In this document: positions 30,290-43,300 of the stretch, in pieces | Numbering within the stretch: position 1 is the stretch's first letter | Layout: every line of letters begins with the position of its first letter | Assembly (NCBI GenBank): GCA_020205615.1 | Contig: CM035160.1 | Span: forward strand, 10,391,821-10,455,820 | DNA length: 64,000 nt | Direction: 5' to 3' | Origin: Panax quinquefolius | Lineage: Eukaryota > Streptophyta > Magnoliopsida > Apiales > Araliaceae | Translations under genes and position numbers: made by a program | The notes under the pieces: model-generated | Told to the model about the DNA's origin: nothing | Databases searched by the model: none | What the model saw: only the letters and a program-made list of their open reading frames with translations

Positions 30290-33156
30290 TCACGGGTAAG
30301 CTTATCATAAACTCTAATGAAGTCTATACTTTATTTGATCTGGGTTCTACCCATTCTTTTATTTCTCTACTACTTGCGCTCATCGATTAAATTTGACTCG
30401 GGAGAAATTAGACTTTGACTTATCTCTGTGGAAACTCCGTTGGGAGAAACCTTCATTACATCCACTATTTATAAGTCTTGTTTGGTTCAAATCGGTACCC
30501 TCACATTACACATCGATCTTATTTCATTAAAAATACTTGCATTTGACGTGATTCTAGGGATTGATTGGTTAACTACTTATCATGCAAAAATTGATTGTTT
30601 TAAATAAGGTTGTTAACTTTCATATTCTAATCAACCTATTATCTTGAATTCAAACGACCAAACCATTAAAATCAATCACGGTCATCTCAAGCCATAAAAA
30701 TTATTCGTTTATTGAAAAATGGATGTCAAGCTTTCTTAGCTCATATCACATTTAAACAAAATACATCGGTTTTGAGCGATATTTCTATTGTTAATAAATT
30801 TCTGACGTATTCCCCGAAGAACTTCTGGCCTACCCCTAGGCGTGAAATTGAATTTTGTATCGACCTTGAACCCGAGATAAAACCTATTTCAAAAGCCCAT
30901 GTCGAATGGCTCTATTGAACTTCGGGAGTTAAAGACCCAACTGCGAGGAATTGTTAGACATTGGCTTTATTAAGTCTAGTACTTCTCCTTGGGGTGCTCC
31001 TCTGTTTATTCGTGAAGAAGAAAGATGGGAGTATCGACTTTGTATTGATTATCGGGAGTTGAATCATGTCACCATCAAAAATAGGTATCCATTGCCCGCG
31101 TATTGATGACTGTTTGACCCGGTTGCAAGGAGCCAAATTCTTTTCAAAGATTGATCTTCGTTAGGATATCACCAATTGAAGATTAGAACCGTGACATTCC
31201 AAAGACGGCTTTGAACTCGATGCGGGCATTATGAATTCTAGTCGTGTCCTTTGGATTGACTAATGCTCCTACTTTGCCTTCATGGATATGATGAGCAAGT
31301 ATTCAAGGAATATTTAGATCACTTTGTGGTCGTCTTTATTGATGACATCCTTATTTATTCCAAAAGCCGTGAAGATCATGAAAGCAACACTTGGTGACAC
31401 TCCAAAAGCTTCGTGAATATAAGCTTTATGCGAGTTGAAGAAATCGAGTTACGGCTTGAAGAAGTAGTATTCCTTGGGCACGTGGTATCAAGTCATGGAA
31501 TATCTGTTGACCCAAAGAAAGATTGAAGCTATTCAAAGTTTGGGAACAACCTAAATCGATGATCAAGTCGTAGCTTTCTCGGTTTATTTGGTTATTATCG
31601 GAGATTCGTGGAAGGATTTTCTCGAATCGCTACTCCGATTGACTTCGGTGACTCGAAAAGATACAAAGTTCGGTTGGAAGCGAAGAATGTGAGAAGAGTT
31701 TTCAAGAACTCGAGAGAGACTTATTTGAAAGACATGTTACGTGAATACCATCGGCTCGGAGGAATTTGCCATCTACGATGATGCTTGGGTAAAGGGTTGG
31801 GATGTGTTCTCATGCAACATGGAAAAGTTATAGCTTATGCCTCATGACAACTCAAAGAATATGAGAGGAATTATCCTACTCATGATCTGGAGTTAGCGGT
31901 ATTATCTTCTGCACTTAAAATTTGGAGGCATTACTTGTATGGGAGAAAGTGGAAATCTTCTGGATCATAAAAGCCTCAAATATTTCTTCACTCAAAAGGA
32001 ACGCGACATGCGACAACGACGTTGGCTTGAACTATTGAAAGATTATGATCATACCATCGAATACCATCCCGAAAAAAAGCGAGCGTGGTAGGTAGCGCGT
32101 TGAGTAGAAGATCATATATGAAATCTGAGTATGTATTATTGTCAACGCAGAAAGGACCATTTGTGTGACTTGCAAAGGATGGAGATATAGTTAAAGACTC
32201 GAGGGACGCGTGTGATGATTGCGAATATCTGAGTAGAACCAAACTTTAATAGATAAAGTTAAAAGCTGCTCGAAGCTACGGACACGGAGGCGATCATTAT
32301 GAGGAAGAAAGTCTGAGAGGTCTTATCTTAGGAAGCAGAATCGATGAAGAAGGAATACTTGAGTCGACTCCGGACTTTGTGTTCCTAACGACCACGATTT
32401 AAAGTATAATATCATGATGGAGCGCACAACACACCATTTGCAATCCATCACAGGAGTACCAAAATGTATCGTGATATTAAATCATACATTTTGGTGGAAG
32501 CAATATGAAGAGAGAGATAGCGTTGTTTATCTCGAGGTGTCTAACTTGTCAACGAGTTAAAGCGGAGCATCAAGTACCAAAAGGTCCATTGCAACCACTT
32601 GAAATTCCGGAATGGAAGTGGGAGCACATTACCATGGATTTAAGTTCTGGGTCTTCCTAAGCTTTCTCGAGCATTGATGCGATTTGGGTCATTGTTGATA
32701 GATTGACCAATTACGCTCATTTCTTACCGTCGAAAACTTATACACTTGACGTCTTGCTCGTATGTACATAAACGAGATTGTAAGATCGCATGGTATCTTC
32801 GGTATCCATAGTTTCGATCGAGACCCAAGATTCACTTCACGATTTTGGGTTAGTTTGCAAAAAAGCTATGGGCACAGACTTACGATTTAGCTTTCGGCAT
32901 ATCATCCTCGAGACGGACGGACAATCGGATAGGACTATTTAAACTCTTGAAGATCTATTAAGACTACGTGTCCTTGATTTCAAGGGAGATGGGACAAGTT
33001 CTTACCATTGGTGGAGTTTTCCTACAACAACGATTATCAAGCAAGTATTGGCATGGCTCCATTCGAGCGTTGTATGGAAGAAAGTGTAGATTCTCGGTAT
33101 CTTTGGGATGATGTGGGTGAAGCAACGTTGTTGGGACCGGGAGTTGAATGCGTATG
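30290..33156 (+). pseudogene. pol of gypsy A: protease, RT, RNase H, integrase (frameshifted)
   Basis: Readable blocks in order: protease LFDLGSTHSFIS near 30,335 (family consensus D-S-G, here D-L-G); RT with [29 protein letters not shown] and the catalytic FIDDILIYSKS (31,331-31,362); RNase H with [18 protein letters not shown] (31,870-31,910); integrase HHCC region CLTCQRVKAEHQ, PEWKWEHITMDL and DAIWVIVDRLT (32,540-32,710). A nested solo LTR then interrupts the C-terminal integrase region. Many stops and shifts separate the blocks. Confidence 0.8.
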
Positions 33157-35840
33157 TGTAAGACCCAACTTATTATTAATGAAATTTAATTTTCTATTTA
33201 TTATTTTGAAATAGTAAGGGTTGATTTGATTAATGTGGATAGTTAGGGGTAAAATCACGAAATATTTCAAAATAAGCAAGTGGTTATAAAATATTCATTG
33301 TTGTCGAGGAATATTAGTTTGGTGGGATGGAATATTCGTCTTTGTCGGGGAATATTAAATACTGACCTAGCCGACCATGTAATGGGGCCCATAACGAGCG
33401 CGATTGGATGAAAGCAGCGACAAATATAAGTGGTTTAAAAATAACTTGCGTAGTTATTCACAGATTAATCTTGTTAAAATACCGGTGGTTAAAATACAAG
33501 ATGATACCGGTATTGCACAATTATTGATTCTTACGTAAGAAGGCCTTTTCGATAATGGTTACGATAATTCTTGTTCGATATTTTATTGAGTTAATAATTC
33601 TTTGCGTTGATATTTTATATTGTTGTTGTTTGATAATTGTCATTACACGATATTTTTCATTATCGAAGCAATAATTCATATTATCTGAATAATATTATTA
33701 GATAACATTATTGGCAATGTCTAGAAAGTTACATCTAAGGAGAGGTTTGGTCACCTAATTGCGGCGTGATGAAGAAATTCTTATTGAAAGCCCTTTTTTC
33801 TCGAGGCTGCACGGTTGTCGATATTGTGATTACATAATATTATTTGTGAATAATTAATTATTGATTCATATGATGAGAAAAATATTGATTTTATGTGGAT
33901 ATAGATGGAGAAAATTTTTAATGTGACAATTGTTGAAAATTGAAATTTTATCTTTTTCGATAAAATAATTCATTTAAATATATTATTATATTTTAATAAT
34001 ATAATAATGGTGATATTTTACAACGAATGTGGGATATATGAGTATCTGAGGAGGAAGAGTATTTTTGTTGCAATAAATGTTTAAAACATGTTAAACATGT
34101 CGGTGGACCCTATTTATTAGTTGAAATTTGATTATAGCTTTAATAAAATTGCTTGTTTGAGGATTTGGTCAATTTCTATTTGGAATTTGGAAAAACTTTC
34201 TTACGTAAAGTTGTAGAGAATTGAATTTCCTATAAAAATTCGCGAGATTCGAATTTTTCGATGAAAGGGCTATTTATTATGAATTATTGAAGTTTGAGTT
34301 CAAAAATAATTGATTTTTGGAAGTTTAAAATATTTTAAATTACAAAACGTTTTTCCATTTTTTCTAGAATTTAACATGTGTTAGGGTGGCTGAGTTTAGA
34401 TTCTTGGATGCGTAGGAAGTTGTAGAAAATTATAATATTAATTTATTAAATTTTACGCTTTGGTGTTCTAAGCAATTTCATAAATAGGGTCTTTGGGTTA
34501 GAATTGAAAATCACACAGAAACTGAAGTTTTCTCTCTATATATTATCGGCGTATTCTTGTGAGTATTTTGAGTATATATTTGAGTATTGCTTTATCTGTC
34601 TGAAGTCAAGTCATAGCTTTATATCAGTGTTTTTTAATTAAGAATCTTGATCTTTCGAGGTAAGGGATGTTATTTTCTTCTCGAATGATATTATTTCTTC
34701 AATATCATTATCTTTGAAATATTGATTGGAACTTTGTATCAAATTTGGAACTTTTTCATGCTTTGGAGTTACTTATTCATGAGTTCTTATTCACGAGTTC
34801 TTATTCATGAGTTCTTATTCACGATTCTTATTCACGAGTACTATTAAGTAGAAGCGTGAAGATGTTTTTGTGGAATTTCTATCTTTTGGTGTCAGTTACT
34901 TATTCACGTGTCTCTGGCCTTATTCACGTATCTGACACTATTCACCAAAAAATAAAATTTCTTCTTTTGTCCAAAATATCTATTACGGATACTAGCTTTG
35001 ATTGTATCCATGTTTTGATCATTCTTGAATTTTACACCACTATGATTATTTTGAGGTATTTTGGGCGTGGATAAAACAAAATCACGAATCCTTAATCCTT
35101 AATCCTTGTCATTTTGTTTCAATTGGATTCGTTTTTTTAAAAATATTTTCATCATCCTCGATCTTAAATGATGATATTATTGAATATCTTTGGCACATGT
35201 AGTGCAAAGATGAATGATTTCTGAAGAATATCTTTGGTAGTAGTCTGAAGATGAGCAGTGTTTAGATGAACATGACCCATTGATGAATATCTTTGGCACG
35301 TAGTGCAAAGATGAATATTTGATTCGGATGTATATTGATTGATGTTACGGGGGATAAAAGATGAGCGATGAACTTTTAAATTCATACATAGAAGATAGTA
35401 GTTTGCATTCTCTACTTAACTCTTACAATGAATTATTATTTCAGCTGCGAATATTGATTTAAAATTTGTTGTCTATTGTATTACATTAGATTTTTCCTGT
35501 TGAAGACTAACGGTAATTTGTTGTATATTATCTTAGTCATAATATTCTTTCTTGAGCTAGTTGAGCTCACCCTTTTCCTTTTTGTTCCATTTTTCTCGGG
35601 AGGCGAGAATATAAGCGAGTACTGAGTCGGGGTATGGAATGAAGGTTCTAGAGAGAGTTGTTTAGTAGTCCTCACCATTTTGTAAAATAATGTATCAATA
35701 AATGTGATGAGGATTTATTTGAGTATAGATATTGTCTAGAAGATAGTTTCTTTTCTTGTAATAATAAAGTTGTAGTTGTTTACATACCATGTATTGACAA
35801 CTCGAATGGGTGATGTATACCTATTTTGGGGCGTCCACGA
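33157..35840 (+). mobile_element. Solo LTR (second gypsy subfamily) nested in pol of gypsy A
   Basis: A 2.68-kb LTR beginning TGTAAGACCCAACTT and ending GGGGCGTCCACGA interrupts the integrase C-terminal region. Flanks carry TATG on both sides (33,153-33,156 and 35,841-35,844), a plausible target duplication. The uninterrupted homologue in element C (reverse strand near 40,920-40,945) reads straight through GCGTATGACTACGG. Its first part differs from the A/C/D LTRs, but its end (GAGCTCACCC, GTCCTCAC, GGTGATGTATACC) is shared. It has its own short repeats, including TTCTTATTCACGAG units near 34,780-34,850 and AATATCTTTGGCA repeated near 35,182 and 35,285. Confidence 0.8.
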
Positions 35841-36409
35841 TATGACTCTGGAAAAATTCAAACGATCCGACAACGTATAAAAACCTCACAAAATCGACAA
35901 AAAGAGTTATCTTGATCTTCATCGAAAGGGCGTGGAATTCGATATAGGAGATCATGTGTTGCTAAGAGTTGCTTTCTATGGAAAGGAATTACAAGATTTG
36001 GAAAGAGAGAAAACTTAATCCTCGATTCATCGGTCCATTTTAATCCTCGATCGAGTAGGAGCTCATGGCCTATAGACTCGCTTTCTGCTTGAATATGTCT
36101 ACGTGTTCATAACATTTTCACATATCCATGTTACGTAAATATGTGAAAGACCCGAACCATATTATTGAGTTAGAACCCGGACAAAATAAGCGGAAGATTT
36201 GGCGTATGAAGAGGTTCTTTTCAAATTTTGGATAAGAAGGAACATATTCTACGCTCGAGGTTATACCTCAAATCAAAGTTTTGTGGAGGAACCACGATGT
36301 TGAGGAAATGACTTGGGAGTTAGAATCAAATGAAATCAAGGTATCCTTACCTCTTGACATACCAGTCGTACCACTAATTTCGAGGCGAAATTTCATAAGA
36401 AGGGGAGGT
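35841..36409 (+). pseudogene. End of gypsy A pol with chromodomain remnant and polypurine tract
   Basis: The integrase C-terminal part resumes after the solo LTR. Readable: LDKKEHILRSR, then KVLWRNHDVEEMTWELES, the conserved second half of a chromovirus chromodomain. The polypurine tract AAGAAGGGGAGGT abuts the 3' LTR start at 36,410. Confidence 0.7.
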
Positions 36410-36540
36410 TGTAAGACCCGACTTTTATAAATAAAGATGAATTTTCTATAAATATTATTTTTGAATATTATGGAATAATTTGATATAATGTTATAATTGT
36501 GGGTAATATTTATAAATTTTGTAAAGTATCAAAGTGGTTA

Positions 36541-36577
36541 TTGTGGCCCCCCAAAATTAGGTATACATCACCCATCT
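36541..36577 (-). mobile_element. Terminal piece of a further gypsy LTR, cut by the assembly gap
   Basis: TGTGGCCCCCCAAAATTAGG followed by TATACATCACCCATCT is the 3' end of the gypsy LTR on the minus strand. It inserts into the 3' LTR of element A after 131 bases, and the rest is lost in the gap. Confidence 0.65.
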
Positions 36578-36677
36578 NNNNNNNNNNNNNNNNNNNNNNN
36601 NNNNNNNNNNNNNNNNNNNNNNNNNNNNNNNNNNNNNNNNNNNNNNNNNNNNNNNNNNNNNNNNNNNNNNNNNNNNN
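36578..36677. other. Assembly gap of 100 N
   Basis: Exactly 100 undetermined bases, a conventional scaffold-gap size. The left side is a minus-strand LTR end and the right side is a plus-strand gag leader, so the true content and length are unknown. Confidence 0.98.
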
Positions 36678-38127
36678 GGAGAGACCAAAGAATCCTTCGC
36701 CAAAGGTGTCCTACCTAAGCTTATTTTGTTAATTGTCAAGAATAAGGATATTATGATATATCGATTTCTTAATTAACCTCGCTTTTACGGCTTAAGTGAT
36801 TGAGAATGTCAATCGAGAATATTAATACAATGGAAATGAGACCGTGGAGATGCCTCAGACTTCACCAACGAGGAGAACGTGGTAACAGTCGGCAATGTTC
36901 CTCCCGTGAACAACACCAATCGAAAGTAGATGATGAACGAGGGATGTTTAGAAGCTACAGCTCATAAAATCGCATTTAGGGAGACTCGTGTTCAAAATAT
37001 TGAGAAATGATAGCAATTACCTGCCTGTCACAAACCAAGCTACAAAGAGTCAGACCACCAGACTTTAAGGGAAAGCCGAGATCCGATCAGCCATAAATAC
37101 GGGTCAAAACAAATTACCAAGATATTCGTTGTCTCGGGATGCACTGGAGAACAGATGGTTCCATTCGCCACCTTTATGTTCCGTAAGGCGTGCATTCATC
37201 GGTGGGAGTCTCGGAAGCTGCACTCCATCCACCAAGACCAAGATTTCTCGGGAGACGCTTTCAGAACTATTTAATGACAAATACTTTCCTCGAAAGTGTC
37301 TGGCTATACGAAGGAAGTGGAGTTTATTAGACCCGGAAAGTAACAATACGACGGTGGTCTCAAGACGAGGCAAAGTTCACAGAGTTATCCAGTGTTTGCA
37401 CCTCATTCAGCGGAGAATGAGGAACGATGACGCTGGATGTTTCTTAGAGGTTCAAACCCCGCATACGCCAAGATCTCATTTCTCATAAACTTTCTCTCTA
37501 TTCAGATAAGTCATAAATGTGGCTCAATTATTAGAGCAGATAACGAGTACTGGCCAACCGAGGGACCACAACCGTGGATCGCATGCAGAGATAAAGATTC
37601 AATAGTAATAATGATAACCAAATGGAGAAAGAAACAGACTGGACAAAAATGGTAACCACTCAAGTGGTAATCATGGCCATGAAAATAAGAAGCGAGTCAG
37701 AGGAGATTTTAAAAGAGGAGATTTAACAACTACTTACGCGAAGACGATTTATGCTTGAAAGAATCGGTTCTAAGGAGGAGAACGACCACCCATTATGCTA
37801 TAAATGCGGAAAGAGGGATATATCACCAAACCGCCCACAACAGCCTCAAGGTATGCTATAATTATAGAAAGGAAGCGACATATCGCCGAGATCAGATAAG
37901 AAATAAACCTAGTTCAAAGGACTGGTGACTCAAAAGACGCCCCTATAAAAGTCAAAGTCAACAATTCGGAAGAACGTTTGTCAGGATCGGTCATAATGCG
38001 AGGAACCCAAACGAGGTGATCACGTAAGCTTATTTATAAATTTCTCACAAGTTTATACCTTACTTACACCGGTACCCATTCATTTATCTCTCCGCTGTGC
38101 TCAACGCTTAAACTCGACCGAGAAATC
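36678..38127 (+). mobile_element. Gypsy fragment B: leader, gag and protease start
   Basis: A diverged plus-strand copy of the leader-gag-protease segment of element A. Matches are the GGAGAGACC...CCTACCTAAGCTT leader, ATTACCAAGATATTCG...GTCTCGGGATGC (gag core), AATGACAAATACTTTC, and zinc-knuckle remnants near 37,800. It ends in the protease region (CACCGGTACCCATTCATTTATC near 38,070). It is joined directly to the minus-strand LTR of element C at about 38,128. Confidence 0.7.
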
Positions 38128-40362
38128 ATCAATAGTCTTCAACAATGTTAAACCGATAAAATACAATAGACAACCATTTAATCAAGATGAATATGCAATC
38201 CATTAAAAGAGTCAAGTAGAAAATAAAGTCTACTATCTTTTAGGATTTAAAAGGTTTTTCATCATCATATAGCCGAGACTCAAATTTTAATAAATATTCC
38301 ACATCATCGAATCACCCCCGCACTACTACCAAGGATATTCTTTAAGATCACGACCACAATTATTCACGCACTACGCCAAGAATATTTGTGTATTCATTAA
38401 TGGTCATGATCATGCCAACAATCGCCCATCAATGCACTACTACCAATCGAGGATTTTTTACCACATCATTTGTAACATTACTACCATGATTACACCGAAT
38501 AGTCTCTCGTCATAATCATACCAAGTCCATCTATGCACTACAAAAGCCATGTATTTACTTTCAAAAAAATATAAAATACGAGGATGATGACAATGATATA
38601 AGAATTCAATAAAACAAGTTCAAGAATTATTTTATCCAGAATTATTAACGCCCAAATTATCAACATGATATCGCTTTTGTAGAAAAATTCAAGAATGATC
38701 AAGAATATTTCCATGAAAAGATATCGATGAAACGCAAATATCAAGGATATTCTACTAATTTCATGGAGTATAAGTCAAAGTTTTAACCAACTGGTATAAT
38801 AAAGAATGGAATAACAAAAGAAATCACCATGCATGCGATAGATCAAGATGCATGTGTTATTCCAATGTAATAATAAATAATCTTAACCAATGAAATTCAC
38901 AATCACAGATGTTCCAATGTAATAATAAAGATGGAACCAGTCCTGCCAAAACACATGTATGTGATATTCCAACAGTAATAATAAAGATTTTAACCAGTCC
39001 CATAAAACACACGCATGTGATGTTCCAATGTATTAATAATAAAGACGAAACCAGTCCTGTAAAACACATGCATGTGATGTTCCAATGTAATAATAATAAA
39101 GATTTTAACCAGTCCTCCCAAAAAACACACGCATGTGATGTTCCAAATGTAATAATAGAAGAATGTCACCAAGTATAGGTAAACCACAGATACAAAAGTT
39201 ATTCCAATGTAATAATAAGCAATGGAATAACAATGCTTCTTTCATGAATAAGAAAGAATAACACCCCTTACATTTGGTAGAGATTGAATATCGCAGCAGA
39301 GGTAGTAAGAATAAAATACTCTTCTTCTTTCTCTTATTCTCTCTATACTTTCTCTCTATAGCTTCAATGAATTCGTGAAAAATAATGAAGCCCTAGCCTC
39401 TATTTATAGAAGATTTCTAGCTTAAGACCGCCGTGAAAAGGCAAGTGGCTCGATTTAATAATGATGAAAAGAAAAGTGGTTCGACGCCCAGAATGTGAAA
39501 CGACAAGTGGTTCGATCACTGTAATGTGAAACGACAAGTGGTTCGACGCCGTAAAGGTAATTACTATTAACCGTAAGGGTAATTACTATCGACGAAGGTA
39601 AATACTATTCACAAGGGTAATTACTATCGACGAAGGTAATTACTATCGATTTAAGGTAATACTATTCACAAGGGTAATTACTATATAAGGTAATTACGAG
39701 GGTAATAGACTAAGAGACATAAATACTATATAAGAGACTTTATAATGATATATATACGAGCCCCCATATAAATAATCAAACTTACCACAAATCATTTTAT
39801 TTTTAATCAACACATATTTAATCTTTCAACAATTATTAATCATTTATAACTTGTCGCCTCAATTATTGATTTAATACTATAACATATTATATGTATGATA
39901 CCGCGACAATAATCAATCAATAATATAAGAGATATGATGCAAAGAATTATCAGAGTAATAATCGAGCATAAATGAAAGGACTTCTCACGTAAGCATCAAT
40001 AATCAATACCGCGTGCTACTACGCAACCACGCCAGACATCGCATTTTTTACCACCGGTAGTTCAACAGCTTTAATTCAGAATACCTCCGCCAAGTTATTT
40101 TTATAAAATATTTTTGTCGCTTTCTCAATCCGACAATAATTCCGCTGGGGGTCCACCAATGATCGAGCCATCAGCATTTAATATTCCCCGTTAAAAAAGA
40201 ATATTCCCCACCAAACGTAATATTTTATAACAACTTCATATACTTTGCAAAAATTTATAAATATTACCCACAACTATAACATTATATCAAATTTATTCCA
40301 TAATATTCAAAAATAATATTTATAGAAAATTCATCTTTATTTATAAAAGTCAGGGTCTTACA
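38128..40362 (-). repeat. 3' LTR of gypsy C (truncated)
   Basis: It matches the 5' LTR at 45,515-47,760. It contains the minisatellite (38,840-39,160), the reversed TATA box near 39,400, a run of ~30-base units with AAGTGGTTCGACGCC near 39,470-39,550, and ~20-base units with GGTAATTACTATCGACGA near 39,550-39,700. Confidence 0.8.
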
Positions 40363-43300
40363 ACCTCCCTTCTTATGAAATTTCGCCTCAAATTAGGGGT
40401 ACGCACTGGTATGTCAAGAGGTAAGGATACCTCGATTTCATTTCGCATTCTAACTCCCAAGTCATTTCCTCAACATCGTGGTTCCTCCACAAAACTTCGA
40501 CTTGAGGTATAACCTCGAGCGTAGAATATGTTCCTTCTTATCCAAGATTTGAACAGAACCTCTTCATACGCCAAATCTTCCGCTATTTCGTCCCTGGCTT
40601 CTAACTCAATAATGTGGTTCGGTCTTTCACATATTTACGTAATATGGATATGTGAAAAACGCATGAACACGAGACATATTTCAAGCAGAAAGTCGAGTCT
40701 ATAGCCACGCCCTACTCGATCGAGGATTAAAATGGACCGATGAATCGAGGATTAAGTTTTCTCTCTTTCCAAATCTTGTAACTCCTTTCCATGGAGCAAC
40801 TTTAACAACACACGATCTCCTATATCGAATTCCACGCCCTTTCGATGAAGATCAAGATAACTCTTTTCATGTCGATTTTGTGAGGTTTTTATACGCTGTT
40901 TTGATCGCTTCAATCTTTTCCGTAGTCATACGCATCAACTCCGGTCCCAACAACGCTGCTTCACCCACCTCATCCCAAAGATACCGAGAACGACACTTTC
41001 TTCCATACAACGCTCGAATGGAGCCATGCCAATACTTGCTTGATAACCGTTGTCAGAGGAAAACTCCACCAATGGTAAGAACTTGTCCCAACTCCCTCAA
41101 ATCAAGGACACAGTAGTCTTAATAGATCTTCAAGAGTTTGAATAGTCCTCTCCGATCGTCTCGTCTGTCTCGAGGATGATATGCCGAGCTAAATCGTAAG
41201 TCCGCGCTCCATAGCTTTTTGCAACCAACCCAAAATCGTGAAGTGAATCTTCGGTCTCGATCGTAAACTATGGATACCGCATATACCATGCAGCCTTACA
41301 ATCTCGCTTATGTACATACGAGCAAAGACGCTCAAGTGTATAAGTTTCTCAGATTTGCAGAAGAAATGAGCAGACTTGGTCAATCTATCAACAATGACCC
41401 AAATCGCATCAACGCCTCGAGAAACCTTAGAAGACCGGTAATCGAAATCCATGGTAATGTGCTCCCACTTCCATTCTGAATTTCAAGTGGTTGCAATGGA
41501 CCTTTTGGTACTTGATGCTCCGCTTTAACTCGCTGACAAGTTAGACACCTCGAGATAAACAAATATTATCTCTCTCTTCATATCGCTTCCACCAAAATGT
41601 ACGACTTAATATCACGATACATTTTGTACTCCCAGTGATGGATTGCAAATGGTGTGTCAGCGCCCCATCATGATATTATACTTTAAATCGTGGTCGTTAG
41701 AACACAAAGTCCGGAGTCGACTCAAGTATTCCTTCTTCATCGATTCTTGCTTCCTAAGATAAGACCTTCTCAGACTTTCTTCCTCATACGATCACCCAAG
41801 TCCGTAGAATTTCGAGCAGCCTTTTAACTTTATCGATTAAAGCTCTGGTCTACTCAGATACTCGCCATCATCACACGCGGTCCCTCGAGTCTTTAACTCT
41901 ATCTCCATCCTTTGCAAGTCACACAAAATGGGCTCATACTGACAATATCGCACTCAGATTGCATACGATCTTCTACTCAACGCCACCCACCACGCTCGCT
42001 TTTCCAGATGGTATCGATGGTACGATCATAATCTTTCAATAGCTCAAGCCAACGCCGCTTGTCGCATGTCGAGTTCCTTTTGAGTGAAGAAATATTTGAG
42101 GCTTTTATGATCCGTAAAGATCTCCACTTTCTCCCCATACAAGTAATGCCTCCAAATTTTAAGTGCAAAAGATAATAAATGCTAACTCTAGATCACGAGT
42201 AGGATAATTCCTCTCATATTCTTTCGAGTTGTCGCGAGGCATAGGCTATAACTTTTCCATGTCGCATGAGAACACATCCCAACCTTTTGCTCAAGATCAT
42301 CAGAGATGACAAATCCTCCGAGCCGATGGTATCACGTAACAAAATAAATAAGTCTCCTCTCGAAGTTCTTGAAAACTCTTCTCACATTCTTCGCCCAACC
42401 GAACTTTCAGATCTTTCCGAGTCACCGAAATAATGGAGTAGCGATTCGAGAAAATCCTTCCACGAATCTCCGATAATAACCAAATAAACCGAGAAAGCTA
42501 CGATTTCTATTATCGATTTAGGTTGTTCCCACTTTTCAATAGCTTCAATCTTTGTTGGTCAATGATATTCCACGACTTGATACCACGCGCCCAAGGAATG
42601 CTACTTCTTCAAGCCGTAACTCGATTTCTTCAACTCGCATAAAGCTTATATTCACGGCTTTTGGAGTGTCACCTTTCAAGTGTTGCTTCATGATCTTCAC
42701 GCTTTTGGAATAAATAAGGATGTCATCAATAAAGACGACCACAAAGTGATCTAAATATTCCTCAATACTCTGCTCATCATATCCATGAAGGCAAGAGAGC
42801 ATTAGTCAATCCAAAGGACACGACTAGAATTCATAATGCCCGCATCGAAGTTCCGAAAGCCGCCTTTTGAATGTCACGGCTCTAATCTTCAATCGGTGAT
42901 ATCCTAACGAAGATCAATCTTTGAAAAGAATTTGCTCTCAGAATCGGGTCAAACAGTCATCAATACGCGGCAATGGATACCTATTTTGATGGTGACATGA
43001 TTCAACTCCCGATAATCAATACAAAGTCGATACTCCCATCTTTCTTCTTCACGAATAGTAACAGAGCACCCCAAGGAGAAGTACTAGATTTAAATAAAGC
43101 CAATGTCTAACAATTCCTCGCAGCTTGGGTCTTTAACTCCTCAAGTTCAATAGAGCTATTCGACATGGGCTTTGAAATAGGTTTTGTACCGTTCAAGGTC
43201 GATACAAAATTCAATTTCACGCCTGGGGTAGGCCAGAAGTTCTTCGTGGAATACGCCAGAAATTTATTAACAATAGAAATATCGCTCAAAACCGATTTTT

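Larger units (their letters stand above)
26498..36540 (+). mobile_element. Ty3/gypsy chromovirus element A (nested solo LTR inside, 3' LTR cut)
   Basis: Plus-strand LTR retrotransposon: 5' LTR 26,498-28,894; primer binding site 28,897-28,908; gag from an ATG at 29,069; protease and RT-RNase H about 30,290-32,250; integrase about 32,450-33,156 and, after a nested LTR, 35,841-36,390; polypurine tract 36,397-36,409; 3' LTR from 36,410, cut after 131 bases by another LTR terminus. The order gag-PR-RT-RH-IN and a C-terminal chromodomain remnant (KVLWRNHDVEEMTWELES near 36,270-36,325) make it a chromovirus, most like the Tekay group by memory. Frames are broken throughout, so it is not autonomous as assembled. 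Confidence 0.85.

Noticed and set aside
39550..39700. Regularly spaced GGTAATTACTATCGACGA units resembling an array of repeats and spacers
   Set aside because: Units are contiguous and imperfect, without unique spacers, inside a eukaryotic LTR. Not a CRISPR array.
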